Program-made: the position numbers and the translations under genes
Part shown: in pieces, positions 34,194 through 45,548 of the stretch
Layout of the letters: every line of letters starts with the position of its first letter
How positions within the stretch are numbered: the stretch's first letter is position 1
The notes under the pieces: model-generated
Told to the model about the DNA's origin: nothing
Seen by the model: the letters and a program-made list of their open reading frames with translations, nothing else
Database searches by the model: none
NCBI GenBank assembly: GCA_022497155.1
Contig: MU385715.1
Location: 682,001-746,000, forward strand
Direction: 5' to 3'
Source of the DNA: Whalleya microplaca
Lineage: Eukaryota; Ascomycota; Sordariomycetes; Xylariales; Xylariaceae
Length of the DNA: 64,000 bases

Positions 34194-37175
34194 ATGCCGA
34201 AGTGGGACAAAACCCGCAACTATTATGCGGACTTGGAGATATCGCAGAATGCTTCGTCCGAGGACATCAAGAAGCAGTTCAGAAAACTAGGTAATACAGT
34301 TCTGCCGCTTCCCTCACGTCGACCTCCACCTGCTGACTGCTTCCGTCTTAGCTCTGAAATACCATCCAGACCGAAACCCCGGCAGAGAAGCCGAAGTGAA
34401 CTCCAAGTTCCAGCTCATCCAGTCCGCCAATGAGATTCTGACCGACGACACCCTGAAGAGACAATATGACGAGGCTCGTCGAACCTACGTTTCGCGTTTC
34501 CCTACATCGTCAGGTGTTAAAGGCAACCCGTGGGCGGATATCGGTAAGCAGTATCCTGCACCTCCGACTAGACGTCAGACGAATGCCGGCCAGGGCCGTC
34601 CTGCTTCTGGTGCCCAGCGCTATGCCAGCTTCACAAACGGTATGCCGTCAAGGGCCCCTAGGCCTCCGCCCAGAGAGGATCCCCAGTCTCGTAGGAGTAC
34701 TGCCGAGGCCTGGGACAACATGAGATCGGGCTCGACACGACGGCCACCTGCGACTCCTGGAAGAGCACCAACCTCTTCAACACGGGATTCGAAGGCGTCC
34801 GAGCCAGAGTCTGCAAATCCAAGGACGGCTTATCAGCAGCAGAAGGCTCAGGCATCCTTTGGCAATAGAAGATCCGGGTATACTCCACGCTCTCCAGTGG
34901 CTGACGAGCCGCCGGTCACAAACAAAAACTACTCCACAACTCGGATGCACTCAAACCTCTTCAACGTTTTCAACGACTCGGCTAATGAAGCTACTCCCGC
35001 GGATCCGCTTGCCCAGTTCAGAGACAGATTCAGAGAAACACACGGGGACGAGCGCCACAGCACTCCGTACCATTCCCCCGGCGGTGAGAAAACGACCTTG
35101 TATGATGATGTGCCAGGTCTTGGTCGTTCTGCCAGTACTCGGGCGCCTCCAAGGCCGGAAATGCCCGGTGCATTCCCAAATCCACATCAACGAAGCTCAA
35201 GCACGCCGAGGAGCTCTAGCAATGATGGAGGCTCTGAAGATTCGACAAAGGTCAACACAGGTGTCGGTGGACCAGCTAATCGAAAGATGCCGAGCGGCAG
35301 AGGTGCCTTTCAGTCACGCACTAGCGATCGGCATCAACCGGAACCTGAATCAAACGATACTGGTCAGCAGCCTCGGCCAGCAACTGCTACTAACCCTCAG
35401 ACTGCGTCTGCACACACCAATACATGTAAGTATCCAATTTGAACAAAGTCCGGGAAGCATGTTTAACCAGAATGCTAGCGTCTGCAACGAGTGGGAGCTC
35501 GACCCAGGCCAATGGCGGCCCTTCACTGTATGCTACGCCTCCTACCAAACCCTCTCGCATCCCCCCGCCCCAGTACTGCTTTGCCAGATCTGAAGTCGAT
35601 CGCGCCAAAGGCTAGGCGCCCCGGGCTGCTGATTGGCTGTCTTACACTTCCGGCTATACAGTAGCAGACCCTTCGAGTGAAGGGGTTCAACCTGCCTCCC
35701 CTAACCTGCTACCTTTGGAGGAGAGAATGAGAAGAGAACTCGAGCGTCTCGTCAGCAATACACGAACGCTGGGCACCCACATTAATAGGGTCGCATCTGA
35801 AGTTAAGAACAAAGCAACAGACAATGCGAACCCTACAACAATCAAGAAAGCTAGAACCGGCACTAACCAAACTCATTCTTCTAGCTTCAACTTCTCGGGT
35901 GGAAGCGACATACCTGGCAGGGATGCTGGTGTAAACGGCCTCGCTAGGAGCAGTGCTGATAACATCAACACAAAGTTTGTCCAAGATGAGCATCTGAATT
36001 GGAAATTCACGGCAGGTAATGCGGCGGCAAGTGAACCACAGACCCCTACAAAAAGCCGGCCGGCGTCTCGCAGTCGTATTACCCGCAGAAATACTCCTAA
36101 GAGACCGGCTCAGACAAGTCGGATGCCTTCAACGCAGGAAAGCTCGGAAGAGTCTACCACACAGGGCTTTTCGGCGGGTGAATGGAATGAGAAGATTGGG
36201 ACTCAACACTTTGAACCACAGCGTTCGAATAGCGCTTCTTCCACGTCTCCAAGTCGTCGCACTCACTCTAAGAAGCCCAACCCGGTCAAAATGACGGCAG
36301 GTTCAGCCGGATTAGTAGATGAGGATGAAAGTGAGGAGGGCCAGGAAACGCCTCAACGGCCATCCTCCGGTGCCGTGCCGATGGACATCGATTCTCCTCC
36401 AGCGGAGAAAGCCGACAGCACTCCCAAGGCTTCTCAGACTAATGGAGCTCGCAACATTCCCGTCGAACCTCATCGGGCAGAGTGGAGGGCAGGAGATCTG
36501 AACGGCGTCCACTCCAAGTCCACGAGCCCGTCCTTGGAATCGGACTCGGCAAAAGAACCGTTTAGTGGAGGAGCCAGTGTCCCGCAAGCATCTGTACCTA
36601 TGCCTGGGATGCCCTTTGTGCCGCATAATGGCGGTTCCGAGGACACGGAAGAATTCCGCACCACATTCGCTGATTTCAAGAAGGTGGAGCCGTTTGCGGA
36701 TCCAACCCCTACGGGTCTCCAGGATTTCGCTGATTTGAAATCAACTCTGCCTTTTGAAAGCAGGCCCTCAGAGAAGATCCCGTTGGACATCGAGCGTCCG
36801 GTTCAGCCACTGGAGTTCCCTACGCCTCCGGTTGCCCCGCGCCTTCCACCAACCGTGGTCGTACCCGGCATTCGGCCAAACAACGCGCAATTCCGCAAAT
36901 ATGCTCAGGATTTCTACCAGTACATGGACAAATGGGAGGCCTTCAACAATAAAATCTTGAAGCATTTCACGACCCGCCAGGAGAATTTCAAGAACCCTCG
37001 CCAACACAGTGGATCATCATTCATGTGGCTCGACGCATCGGGCGGCGATGCCGCGCGTGAATATTTCAATGAAGTCGAGCAGGATCAGGCCGTCCGCAAG
37101 CAGTGGATGGATGCTTTCGAAGACCACCGGGTCAAAGTCCGGGAATTCATGGCGTTCCGAGACCAGGTCAGATAG
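34194..37175 (+). CDS. J-domain (DnaJ/Hsp40) protein with long disordered region and C-terminal helical domain
   Basis: Four exons are proposed (34194-34290, 34352-35425, 35479-35610, 35662-37175), giving 938 residues. The J domain occupies about residues 8-72: YYADLEISQNAS, KKQFRKLALKYHPDRN with the catalytic HPD at 37-39, and the helix FQLIQSANEILTD. There is no G/F-rich or zinc-finger region, so it is a class C J-protein. A long serine/proline-rich disordered middle follows, and then a conserved-looking helical C-terminus (FRKYAQDFYQYMDKWEAFN and REYFNEVEQDQAVRKQWMD). J domains stimulate the ATPase of Hsp70; the specific client is unknown. The third intron has no GT donor in the right phase and appears to start GC (see findings). 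If that join is wrong, the gene would end at a TAG at 35613-35615. Confidence 0.88.
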
Positions 37176-38080
37176 TGCTACCGGATGGAAATGCTTAAGA
37201 ATTCTCGTCTCAGTAGCGCCGAAAGGCTTCGCAGCAGTACCGCACCGAGTTATGGCGGCTCCAGCAGGGTGCATCGATTTAACCCATAATTCGATTGAAT
37301 CATGCGTCTGTGTCGCAACAGCACCCGAAGATGGAAGATCTGCGGATAGCGAGCTTAGGTCACAGGGGGAGGTGTCTTGACGATGGGGTTAGAACACTGT
37401 CTACTCATCGGGATCTCCACGAGTGCGGCATTCATCATCCAATGTGTCCTCGACAGTTGGAGTTCTTCTCTCTCACGGTTTACGATATGATATGGGGGCT
37501 GCTTTGGGAATCTCTAATGGCGGGGAGACCTCTTTGTATGGGATGGCTTTTTTTCTCATTTTCTTCTTTCACACACTGTCGGATAGCATTTTGGTTTTGG
37601 GGGGGGTGGGAGTTGGCAGAGAGATAAGGGATGGATAAAGGCATTCTGAGAAAAACTCTTTGTCATAGGTTTGATTTTTTTTTATCCCACCTCTTCAGTT
37701 GCGCGCGTTTTATTAGATATCAGAGCTGGGAGAATGGAATGGCATGAGACAGAAGGGCAGAGAGAGGGGGAGAGAGAGAGATGAGATATATGGGCTTTCA
37801 CTATAGAGGAGCCATTGTGTATCTATCTATCTAACCTCTTCGGTTTCTCCCCCTTCCCTTGAGACAGACGGACGGACAGGCAGACAGACGGCAAGTTGTG
37901 CCAACCACGCGAGGCGGGTTCGGGGCTGCTACCGCTGGGTAATGTGGCGGGGCGTGCTGGCGGTTAGCTCTCGTGCTGTATCTTATCCATCCTACCCATG
38001 GATCGTGGTGGTGGATTGATTGATTAATTGCGTTGGGAAGCTCTCTCTCTCTTGCATGCGCGCTTGCAATGTCTCATGTC

Positions 38081-38100
38081 TGGTCTGGTCTGGTCTGGTC
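38081..38100. repeat. (TGGTC) microsatellite
   Basis: Four perfect TGGTC units follow a related CATGTC. Short tract only. Confidence 0.9.
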
Positions 38101-39240
38101 TGACGAATAGACGACGTATTACGAACGCGCTACTACTACTATTACTACACATATAGTGGGTGGGGAGGATCGTTGTGCGATATTTAGCAGCACGTGTAAC
38201 ATAGATAGCGAGGAGTGTGGTCGGTCGGTCTTCATTAGGTGGTGAAGGGAAGAAGGAAGGACCGGGCCCCCTCTTCGTAGGAATGCGGTATTGCTTTTTT
38301 TACTGAATTGTGTGTTTTGTTGGGTTTGGTGTGTGCTCGTGCTGTTCTTGTGTTGATGTGATATAGTTAGACTTGCTAATAGGCGGGTGTTATCGAATAG
38401 GACATTAGGATCATATAGGGGCCCAATGTCTATATAGATGATGAGCTAACAAGCGTCAGAGATCAAGCTGAACTCACTTGGTTAGCTCAATGACACATAC
38501 ACCTGTTTAATTAACTGCCGCGAAGCAGCACCTTGAGCTACAGCTCCATGGCACCCTAGCCCAACAGATGGTACCCTTCCTTTCTCAGCTCGTAGTATAA
38601 TGTGATGTAACACCATTAGATCCAGTACTTGTTGTTAGGGCGAATATGAGTGATGACAGATATAGACTGGCCTATGCGTTTTCTGATGAGCACTTATCCC
38701 TAATATTTATGGAAGTGCTGCTTTACGGTAGTTGATCAGATACATACACCAAGGATTGAAAGTCTAAAAGATGGGGAAAGTTAATAACTTCTATTATTAC
38801 ACATAGTATAGCCAATGTCTGCGAATGGTGTTAGCGAGGTACACAGGTACGTATAGTTTATAAATATAGATCTCAGCTAGTGGGTCCGCTCGTTATCTCC
38901 GATAGATCTCAAAGTCTAAATCAACATCAACCCTCTCTACTGTACAAATCAACCGTCTAGTATACAAGCATCCACGCCCATTTGTTAACTCCATCAACGA
39001 TATCTTGAATGTTTAATAGGCCCCTTTAACTATCCCTTCTACAATGCCATTTTCAAACCGGAAACTCGGATGATGGCGTACGTGTGATCGTAATGCTGTG
39101 GTTCGAGCCGCCTTCATTGAATTCCACATATACCGACGTCCCTAGAGAGTTTACTCGTTGAAGCCGGTCTGTATGTTGTAGACCGTATACATCGTCCTGA
39201 ACTGCGGTTCCTTGAGACTATAATCAGTCATTGGGCCCGT

Positions 39241-39390
39241 TTAAAGACGTAACAGCGGAGTACACAAACTAGAACTTCGGCGTACTCTTCGCCACCACCT
39301 CATGGTACATCTCCACAATATCAGTAGTGCTGGTGGTAGGGCCATGACGACGCCGATGATACCGACTATCGCTTCCACAGTGAGCGCCAT
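39241..39390 (-). other. Possible small single-pass membrane ORF or 3' remnant of a gene
   Basis: The 49-residue frame from ATG at 39390 reads MALTVEAIVGIIGVVMALPP and continues with a hydrophobic stretch ending LLILWRC, then a very basic tail (MRWWRRVRRSS). The frame is open upstream of the ATG for about 25 more codons, so it could be the last exon of a longer or decayed gene. One membrane-spanning segment followed by arginines is what a type-I or tail-anchored topology would show. No homologue can be named. Confidence 0.3.
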
Positions 39391-41213
39391 GGCGAAAATG
39401 CCTAGTGTGGTGGGTTCTGCATGTGAATTCAGTTGGCAGAATTCGTAGTCTTAGTCTGAGTGACCCTGAAGTCTCATAGTCGCCATCATGACGATCGTGA
39501 AGGTTCTCAAGACCTTTTATTTTTATTTTTTAAAGGGGAGACATGGCTTTTTATTACTGTACTTATTCTTCGAATGCCGTTATATGATGCTTAACCCCGA
39601 GGTAACGTGTCGCCTACTTGACGACCTCATGTAAGGAACACGAAGCCCTCAAACAGCCACGAATAGAGGCCAACCCTGTGTGACCGCGGGGCGTCCCGCC
39701 GGCGGCGAATAAAATGGCGGATATGCGGCCTTCTGGCGACCCAGGAAGCTTCTATGCCGGTTCCATCTGACATTTATCGAGGCAGCACGTGTGTGGCAAG
39801 GACTGTGCCGGGGACGGGTACTCCGCATACTACCGTCCGCTACCCATACAGCATGCAGATATACAGCCTCCCGGCCAGAGATAGCACCGTATGTGTTCTG
39901 TTGTTCATGTCGGCGCAGCTAAGCATGTGAAGTCATCTTCCCTCCTGGTGCAATTGAAAGGCGCCACTAAGGAGCATGTAGTATTAAACTTTTGGGGAAC
40001 CGCAACCCAGAGAACCGGTCGAATCTTCGGTGCTTTTGGCACGGCTTGGTAAGCATCACTCCTTTCCTAATCAAGATACCCATTGGAATTCGGGACAGGG
40101 CAGTATTGGATTTGAGCATTGCGAAGCATTCATGTTATCTTGATCCCTTCCTAGGCCAATCTGACATAATGGGCCACGACTGGATATTCGGTGTCTTCTA
40201 CTCAGCGCAGGGGGACTATCGGAGAGAGATCATGGCTGGCAGTATGTATTCACCTTTAGAATGACGTATTGATATCCCGAATAACTACATATGTATTGGT
40301 TAGACGCCGTAACACCGTCGCACGGCGCTTATTTTAATCTACCCTCTTTTATTTAGGGGCTGAGGTTACACTGCCCGGGAATTAACCGCGGCAGCCGCGC
40401 CGCTGGCCATCTCCGCTGGTGACGACGACGACGACGCCACAGCATGGAACTCTAAGATATCCCTCGGAAAATGAAGAGTATCTTTATCCTCATAGCCCGT
40501 GATGAGGAAAGGAAATTGAGTACGACCTCTGGTTTATAAAAAATGTGCAAGTGTAATGTTGTCTTCCGTCGAACCTTTTTCAAGCACCTTGGCCAAATAA
40601 TGATAAAGGTAGAAGGGAACTTGGTAGAGACACCCTAACTCTCTGAGTCGTTGGACTTATGTTACGGAACTTTGCTATCATTGTGTACGCCAAACATTTT
40701 TTGAGATACTCACAAGGTAAATGAGGGCTTCATCGATGCTCGCTAGTCCCGAGACGTAGCCAGAGCAGGTTAGGGGTGGCGGGCATACGATCCTGAATCG
40801 GGACATATCAATATCTACGATACGTATCGCGGATGCTATGAGGCGTGTGTGGTACTAGAAATATTACTACAAGGTAAATATGTTTGCAGCGGCCGGCAGA
40901 GCTGACGGCATGTTTTTCAACTACAGTATCACAACCGGCATATAGTGAATGAGCTATGTGGCAGTAATATAGACATATACACAGCCACCTAAGCATATAA
41001 CCTGGCCTAATGAATTACAGTTGTCATGTTAGTTGTTACAAACAAACATGAGTTGGCTGAATACACTAATGACTAACACAACTCAGCCAACTATGTAGCT
41101 ACGTGTTGTGCTTCCATGAATTCCGAAAGCAATACTCTTATAATACTTGAGTCTCGAAGATCGAATTCCTAGTTTTCTTCAAGTGAAATTGACAGACCGA
41201 ACACTTCAACGAG

Positions 41214-42697
41214 ATGGACAGCTCGCTAACAAGAACCAAGATGGAACCTGTCTTGACTTATCTCCCAGAGGAACTAATCCTAGCTATTTTTAAAAGTCTC
41301 GACCGCAAATCTAACCTTGGAACTTTCCTTAGCTTGCGCGCCGTGAACAGAGCTTTCAGACGTATAGCCACGCCGTTCGTTTATATGACCGTCGGAAGTT
41401 ATTATTATGACCAGGAAACCCCGAGCTTCTCCCATACGTGGGATCCTCCAGGGTTCATAAGGTGTGTATCCTGGAAACTTGCACTCCGGCCAGACCTCGC
41501 GGGCTTCATCAAAGAACTCAAGGTGAGGGTTGCATTGGAAAATAACTACAGTTTACCAGATGGAATATCCAAAGAGCAGATGCGCGAGTTGTATGCGAAC
41601 GCGCTTTCCCACCACACCACCCTACCGAAGGATATGATAGAGGCAATAGGCCTATATATGGACTTCAATATTGCTCAGGGGTTTTTTGCGTTCATCTTAG
41701 CAATGTGTACTAGATTGGAGGTGCTCAATATCGATGGGTACGTGAAGAATGTTGGGCGGGCTATAAGAGAACTACTCGATCATGCATGTGTATTGATTCA
41801 ATCGCATCCGGAAGGGCACCTTCATAGAGGTACCTTAAGTGCTGTCCGACACTTCAAGTTTGTTGGTTCCACAGATGGCTTCACCGTGAGCGAAGCGTTG
41901 GCCTTGCTCTGCATACCGAGGCTACAGCATCTTGAACTAGGTTGCAGTAAGCTATACCAATTGTCATGTCCACCCCTTTTCCTATAAACATATTTCCTAC
42001 TGGGGCATGTCTGGAAGTCCTTTACTCCTGATATAGGCATTGGAACTACCAACGATTCACCCGGTTCTTTACATGACCGGAAGATCTGACTCTGGAATCT
42101 ATAGTGCGAGACACGTACAGCTTGATCGACAAAGACCTGCCCGAGCCCCCAGACAAGCCACTCATCCACCAGCCCATCCACCTCACCTTCGCGTCCGCCT
42201 TCCTGACCGGACGCGGCCTCGCCACGATCCTCGCCGCCTGCAAACGGCCGCGCTCTCTCGTGCTCCGGAGGCGCCTGCCAGCAAAGTGGGACGTCTCTAT
42301 CGGGGAGGCGCTGCGTACGTACGGCGCCGCCACTCTGGAATTTGTGCTTCTCGACATCATGCTCGAGCCCAACGACACTACGGAGGGCTCGCCGTTGCCA
42401 CTGGGATCATTCGCACCGTTGCACAATCTCCGGTGCCTCGTCGTGTCACGGAGCGCGTTTGACGGGACGCACGACCCAGCGGAGATCCTCCCGCCGTCGC
42501 TGCGCGAGCTTATGGTCCTGGGCGTTGAAGTGGGGGGTAAGGATGAGGAGCGGTTTATGGCTCTTGTTGGACATCCTGGTTTGCCCAAGCTGAAGACTAT
42601 GGTTTGCTTGGACAAGGATTACGCCCGGTCATTTTATAGTGTCACAAAGCATTATATCAAGTATGGGAGCTTGAGGAATCTGGAATGGTTCTATTAG
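41214..42697 (+). CDS. F-box protein
   Basis: Two exons, 41214-41946 and 42105-42697, joined with A|TG across the intron, give 441 residues. An F-box lies at about residues 14-58 (LTYLPEELILAIFKSL, then FLSLRAVNRAFRRIATPFVY). The remainder has scattered leucine-rich strands (FKFVG, LQHLELG, LRCLVVSRSAF, LRELMVLGVEVGG) consistent with a degenerate leucine-rich substrate-binding domain. F-box proteins recruit substrates to SCF (Skp1-cullin) ubiquitin ligases; the substrate is unknown. Such proteins are strongly expanded and variable in filamentous fungi. GC content rises sharply in the second exon. The 158-bp intron was chosen because its GTAAGC donor and CTATAG acceptor restore the frame; without it the ORF ends at 41987. 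Confidence 0.8.
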
Positions 42698-42924
42698 ATT
42701 GGTGATGAGGCTGGGTGGGAACTTCGGCAACTAATTCACGAATGCTTCTATTTAGTTTAATGCTTATATGCTTTGATAGAAATATCTCTCTTCTATTTGT
42801 TAGCTATGAAGTGGTATAGTGTTATATGGTTGCCCGGTGGAAACCCGCCTGACTATGGTATACCTCTTCGGTCATGCCGGGAGAATTTTGGATACTAGAG
42901 AGGCTAACTTACATAGCTCTAGGG

Positions 42925-42976
42925 ATCGTGTCCAAAGTTTATTTGACGATATCGTGTCCAAAGTTTATTTGACGAT
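42925..42976. repeat. Perfect 26-bp tandem duplication over a stop codon
   Basis: The 26-bp unit beginning ATCGTGTCCAAAGTTT occurs twice in direct succession (42925-42950 and 42951-42976) without a mismatch. It overlaps the last codons and the stop of the minus-strand gene at 42939-43685. Confidence 0.97.
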
Positions 42977-43685
42977 AGTCTGAATCATATAATTCTCCAC
43001 CCTTGGCACGTATGTCGTTTTTCTTCTTCAAGGAGTGATCGACTTCCTCGCAGCGTTTTATCACCGCCTTTTTCCACTTCGCAAGAACTGCCTTGTCCTT
43101 TTTGATACGCGCAATCTCAGAGCTGACCTCAGACTTGTCCTTGCCCATGGGCCCCTTTTCTGCGTGCATACGTCTTTCCCTATCGGCTAAATCGTCCAAC
43201 TGCCTATTTAAAGACTTGGTTCCCTTGCCGTAATAATCCCAAAAGGCCTCGAAAAGGATGTCTAGATCTTTGAATACGGCCTCACGATCTTGCGTAACTT
43301 GGGACCCGATTCCAATGTCCGTTGCCTCTTTTCTCTGATTCGTCTCGTTTTCCCTACCCTCCTGCTCTTCAATTGGCTCAACCAGTTCAGTGAGCGTATC
43401 CTGGCCTGTCTCAGGTGCGCAGGCAGAACTTTTCGCATCATTAAACCGAATTCCAGGGCTCCTCCGAATCCAATCCAGGCGATTTTCCGTGATTAGGGGG
43501 TGAGCTGTTGTGACGTGAAGGACGTGTTCCTTGCGATCCCCACGGAGCCAATGAGTATCCAGGTATTCTGAAAATTCGTAGCAGGGGATCCAGAATTTTT
43601 CGTCGACTTTAAAGCGTTCCCCGTCATTTTGAAGGTGTCTACCCCCCGGCTTAAGGTGACTATAGATCTTGATTCTGATGGACAT
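42939..43685 (-). CDS. Unrecognised charged protein, 248 residues
   Basis: A single exon from ATG at 43685 (an in-frame ATG at 43748 would add 21 residues). The protein opens MSIRIKIYSHLKPGGRHL, continues with FWIPCYEFSEYL and LDWIRRSPGIRF, and has a charged, probably helical second half (about 155-240) including FWDYYGKGTKSLNRQLDDL and lysine-rich stretches suggesting a coiled coil. No signal peptide or membrane segment is seen and I recognise no family. It is convergent with the F-box gene and lies in a repeat-rich, gene-poor stretch, which fits lineage-specific accessory genes. A 26-bp tandem duplication has rewritten its last residues and stop codon. Coding status is supported by length and amino-acid texture only. 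Confidence 0.6.
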   Translation of the reverse strand: MSIRIKIYSHLKPGGRHLQNDGERFKVDEKFWIPCYEFSEYLDTHWLRGDRKEHVLHVTTAHPLITENRLDWIRRSPGIRFNDAKSSACAPETGQDTLTELVEPIEEQEGRENETNQRKEATDIGIGSQVTQDREAVFKDLDILFEAFWDYYGKGTKSLNRQLDDLADRERRMHAEKGPMGKDKSEVSSEIARIKKDKAVLAKWKKAVIKRCEEVDHSLKKKNDIRAKGGELYDSDYRQINFGHDIVK

Positions 43686-45548
43686 GCTAGATAGATGTGG
43701 GTACAGATATGGATGAAGAGATATGTTGTGTATATAGTATTGTGTCAAATTTGCTGAAATGCGGATCTGATATGAAATTCAGGGCAGAATCTATCATTTA
43801 TAAAGGGGTGATAAAGGACGTAAATGGGTTACTTAAATTGTTGCAAGTCATCTTCTCAACAAAGGCCATGATGGCAGGTATTTGTAGGATTGTTTCTTCT
43901 GCTTTTACAATACCGTATTATACTCACCTATGTTGAGCTGTGATACATGCTCTTTGTCCATTCGTGGAAATAACTAGATAGTCACTCGATGTTGCCGAAG
44001 AGTGATGTTGGTCCCAATGACAAAGACAAGACTAAGTCACTAGTCAAAGGGATAGTATACTCGTGTGGTTGTAACACGATTAGCGACCGTATGTGATACT
44101 TATATATGGTATAACGAAATATTTGTTAGTACAGATTTTGCCTAGCTACCCAGCAGTGATTCATAGCCTCCCTTCCTATATTAGCATGATCTGGGTTAAC
44201 ACGTGACTTCATTTATTCGTAAGATGGAGGTGATTGAGTCTGATCATGATACCAAATAGTAGCTTCTAACCTACGCCGATGCCGTGCCTCTTTCTTCCAT
44301 TTAGCTAGCGGGTCCCTTGCCCTGATTGATATCTCTAAGTCAGGGATTCATCTCGCGCTAGCTTTATATGAATGCCACCATGTAAGGCCTCTCTGCTATG
44401 ATCGCGGATTTCCCTTTTCTCAGTCCCATTATAAAAGTCGTGACGTGCAATACTGTGCCTTACAAGGAGCATACGCCCCCTTCCGTTAGTAATCTATCCT
44501 GTGCCGCAGGGCCACATGCGTTCTAACAACTGCATGACCCTAGGAATGATACCTACCGACAGACCAGCCTGGCCATTCTCCTTCTCCCTCGCCTTGTGAT
44601 GTACCTCATGTTTTGCCCAGTTATCTTGTGCCTACCTTTTCCGTTAGGATTACTAGCAGTCGAGGCCGAGTCTGGGTCGCAGGTGTTAGCGGAAGAGGTG
44701 AAAACAATGTCTGCTTCTCCTTTCAATAACTTCGCCTTTCTCGAGACCCCTTTATTCAACCAACGAGACTTCGTTTGCAGAATACTAACCCCCTTTTCCA
44801 TCTACCATAGCAGCCAAGAAGTAGTACACAATATTATATCTTGCAATACCATCATATTACACATAACCATTCACCCCTACCAACACAAACGTACACGAAC
44901 GACCCAGCTTCTGTTCAACATATCTGCAAGCACAATAAACAGAGCGTCAAGAATCATATAGGTATAAACTTAGAGAGCACTTCCACAAGTAATGAGAATT
45001 AAGGACTAGGTAGTATCCATAATGCTACCTCGCACAGCCTGCTTACTACGCATGCTTCGTTCCCTCTCCCTCCGAATTTGTACAGTAATGCTGATCATAC
45101 CCTATCCATCGACAATAGCCGAGACGGCTTGAATTAATAATATACATATGAATCGCCGCACTGTTAGGCGGACGAGGCCCGAGCGGGGAAGAGAACAGGT
45201 TCCGCTCCGAACACCGAATGCGCCGGCGGCTCCACTCCTTACCTATATGTACACATGCGGACCTGAACGGAGCCCAGACCACCCGTCTTAGCCCATCCTA
45301 ATATACCCCTATTACCGAATCCGGTAACCTCAAACCCCCCTTTTCAGCAAAGCCGAAGTCTCAATTCCCAAACTCGCCATATGTCGCTGTCCCAGAGCCA
45401 GCGGAATAAGCGTGCCAATCGTCGCGCAGCCCTAATCACCGCCTATTATACCTACAGGCACAGGCGGTAGGTATGTAGAATACACTTACCCGTCCGCCCC
45501 TCCACCATTCTGCCCACCTACCCGTCCACCTACCCATCAACAAATCAA
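43686..45548. other. Intergenic region
   Basis: The frames present, including one of 121 codons at 44596-44961 whose start is hydrophobic, show no family features. AC- and C-rich 3' flank sequence of the large minus-strand gene occupies 45420-45548. Confidence 0.5.

Larger units (their letters stand above)
37176..41213. other. Gene-poor, repeat-rich intergenic region
   Basis: This 4 kb stretch shows no complete gene. It carries short-period repeats (GACGGACGGACAGGCAGACA near 37867, TGGTC and GGTCGGTCGG runs near 38.1-38.2 kb), an AG-rich tract near 37.76 kb and a 90-codon frame at 39992-40264 that I cannot assign. A 10-bp hairpin (AGTTGGCTGA at 41051-41060, complement at 41083-41092) lies shortly before the F-box gene. 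Confidence 0.5.

Noticed and set aside
38470..38560. TTGGTTAGCTCAATG resembling a tRNA A box
   Set aside because: No B box (GGTTCRANTCC) follows at a workable distance and no cloverleaf can be drawn.
44596..44961. 121-codon ORF with hydrophobic start
   Set aside because: Hydrophobic start only; the rest is not protein-like and no splice or family support is seen.
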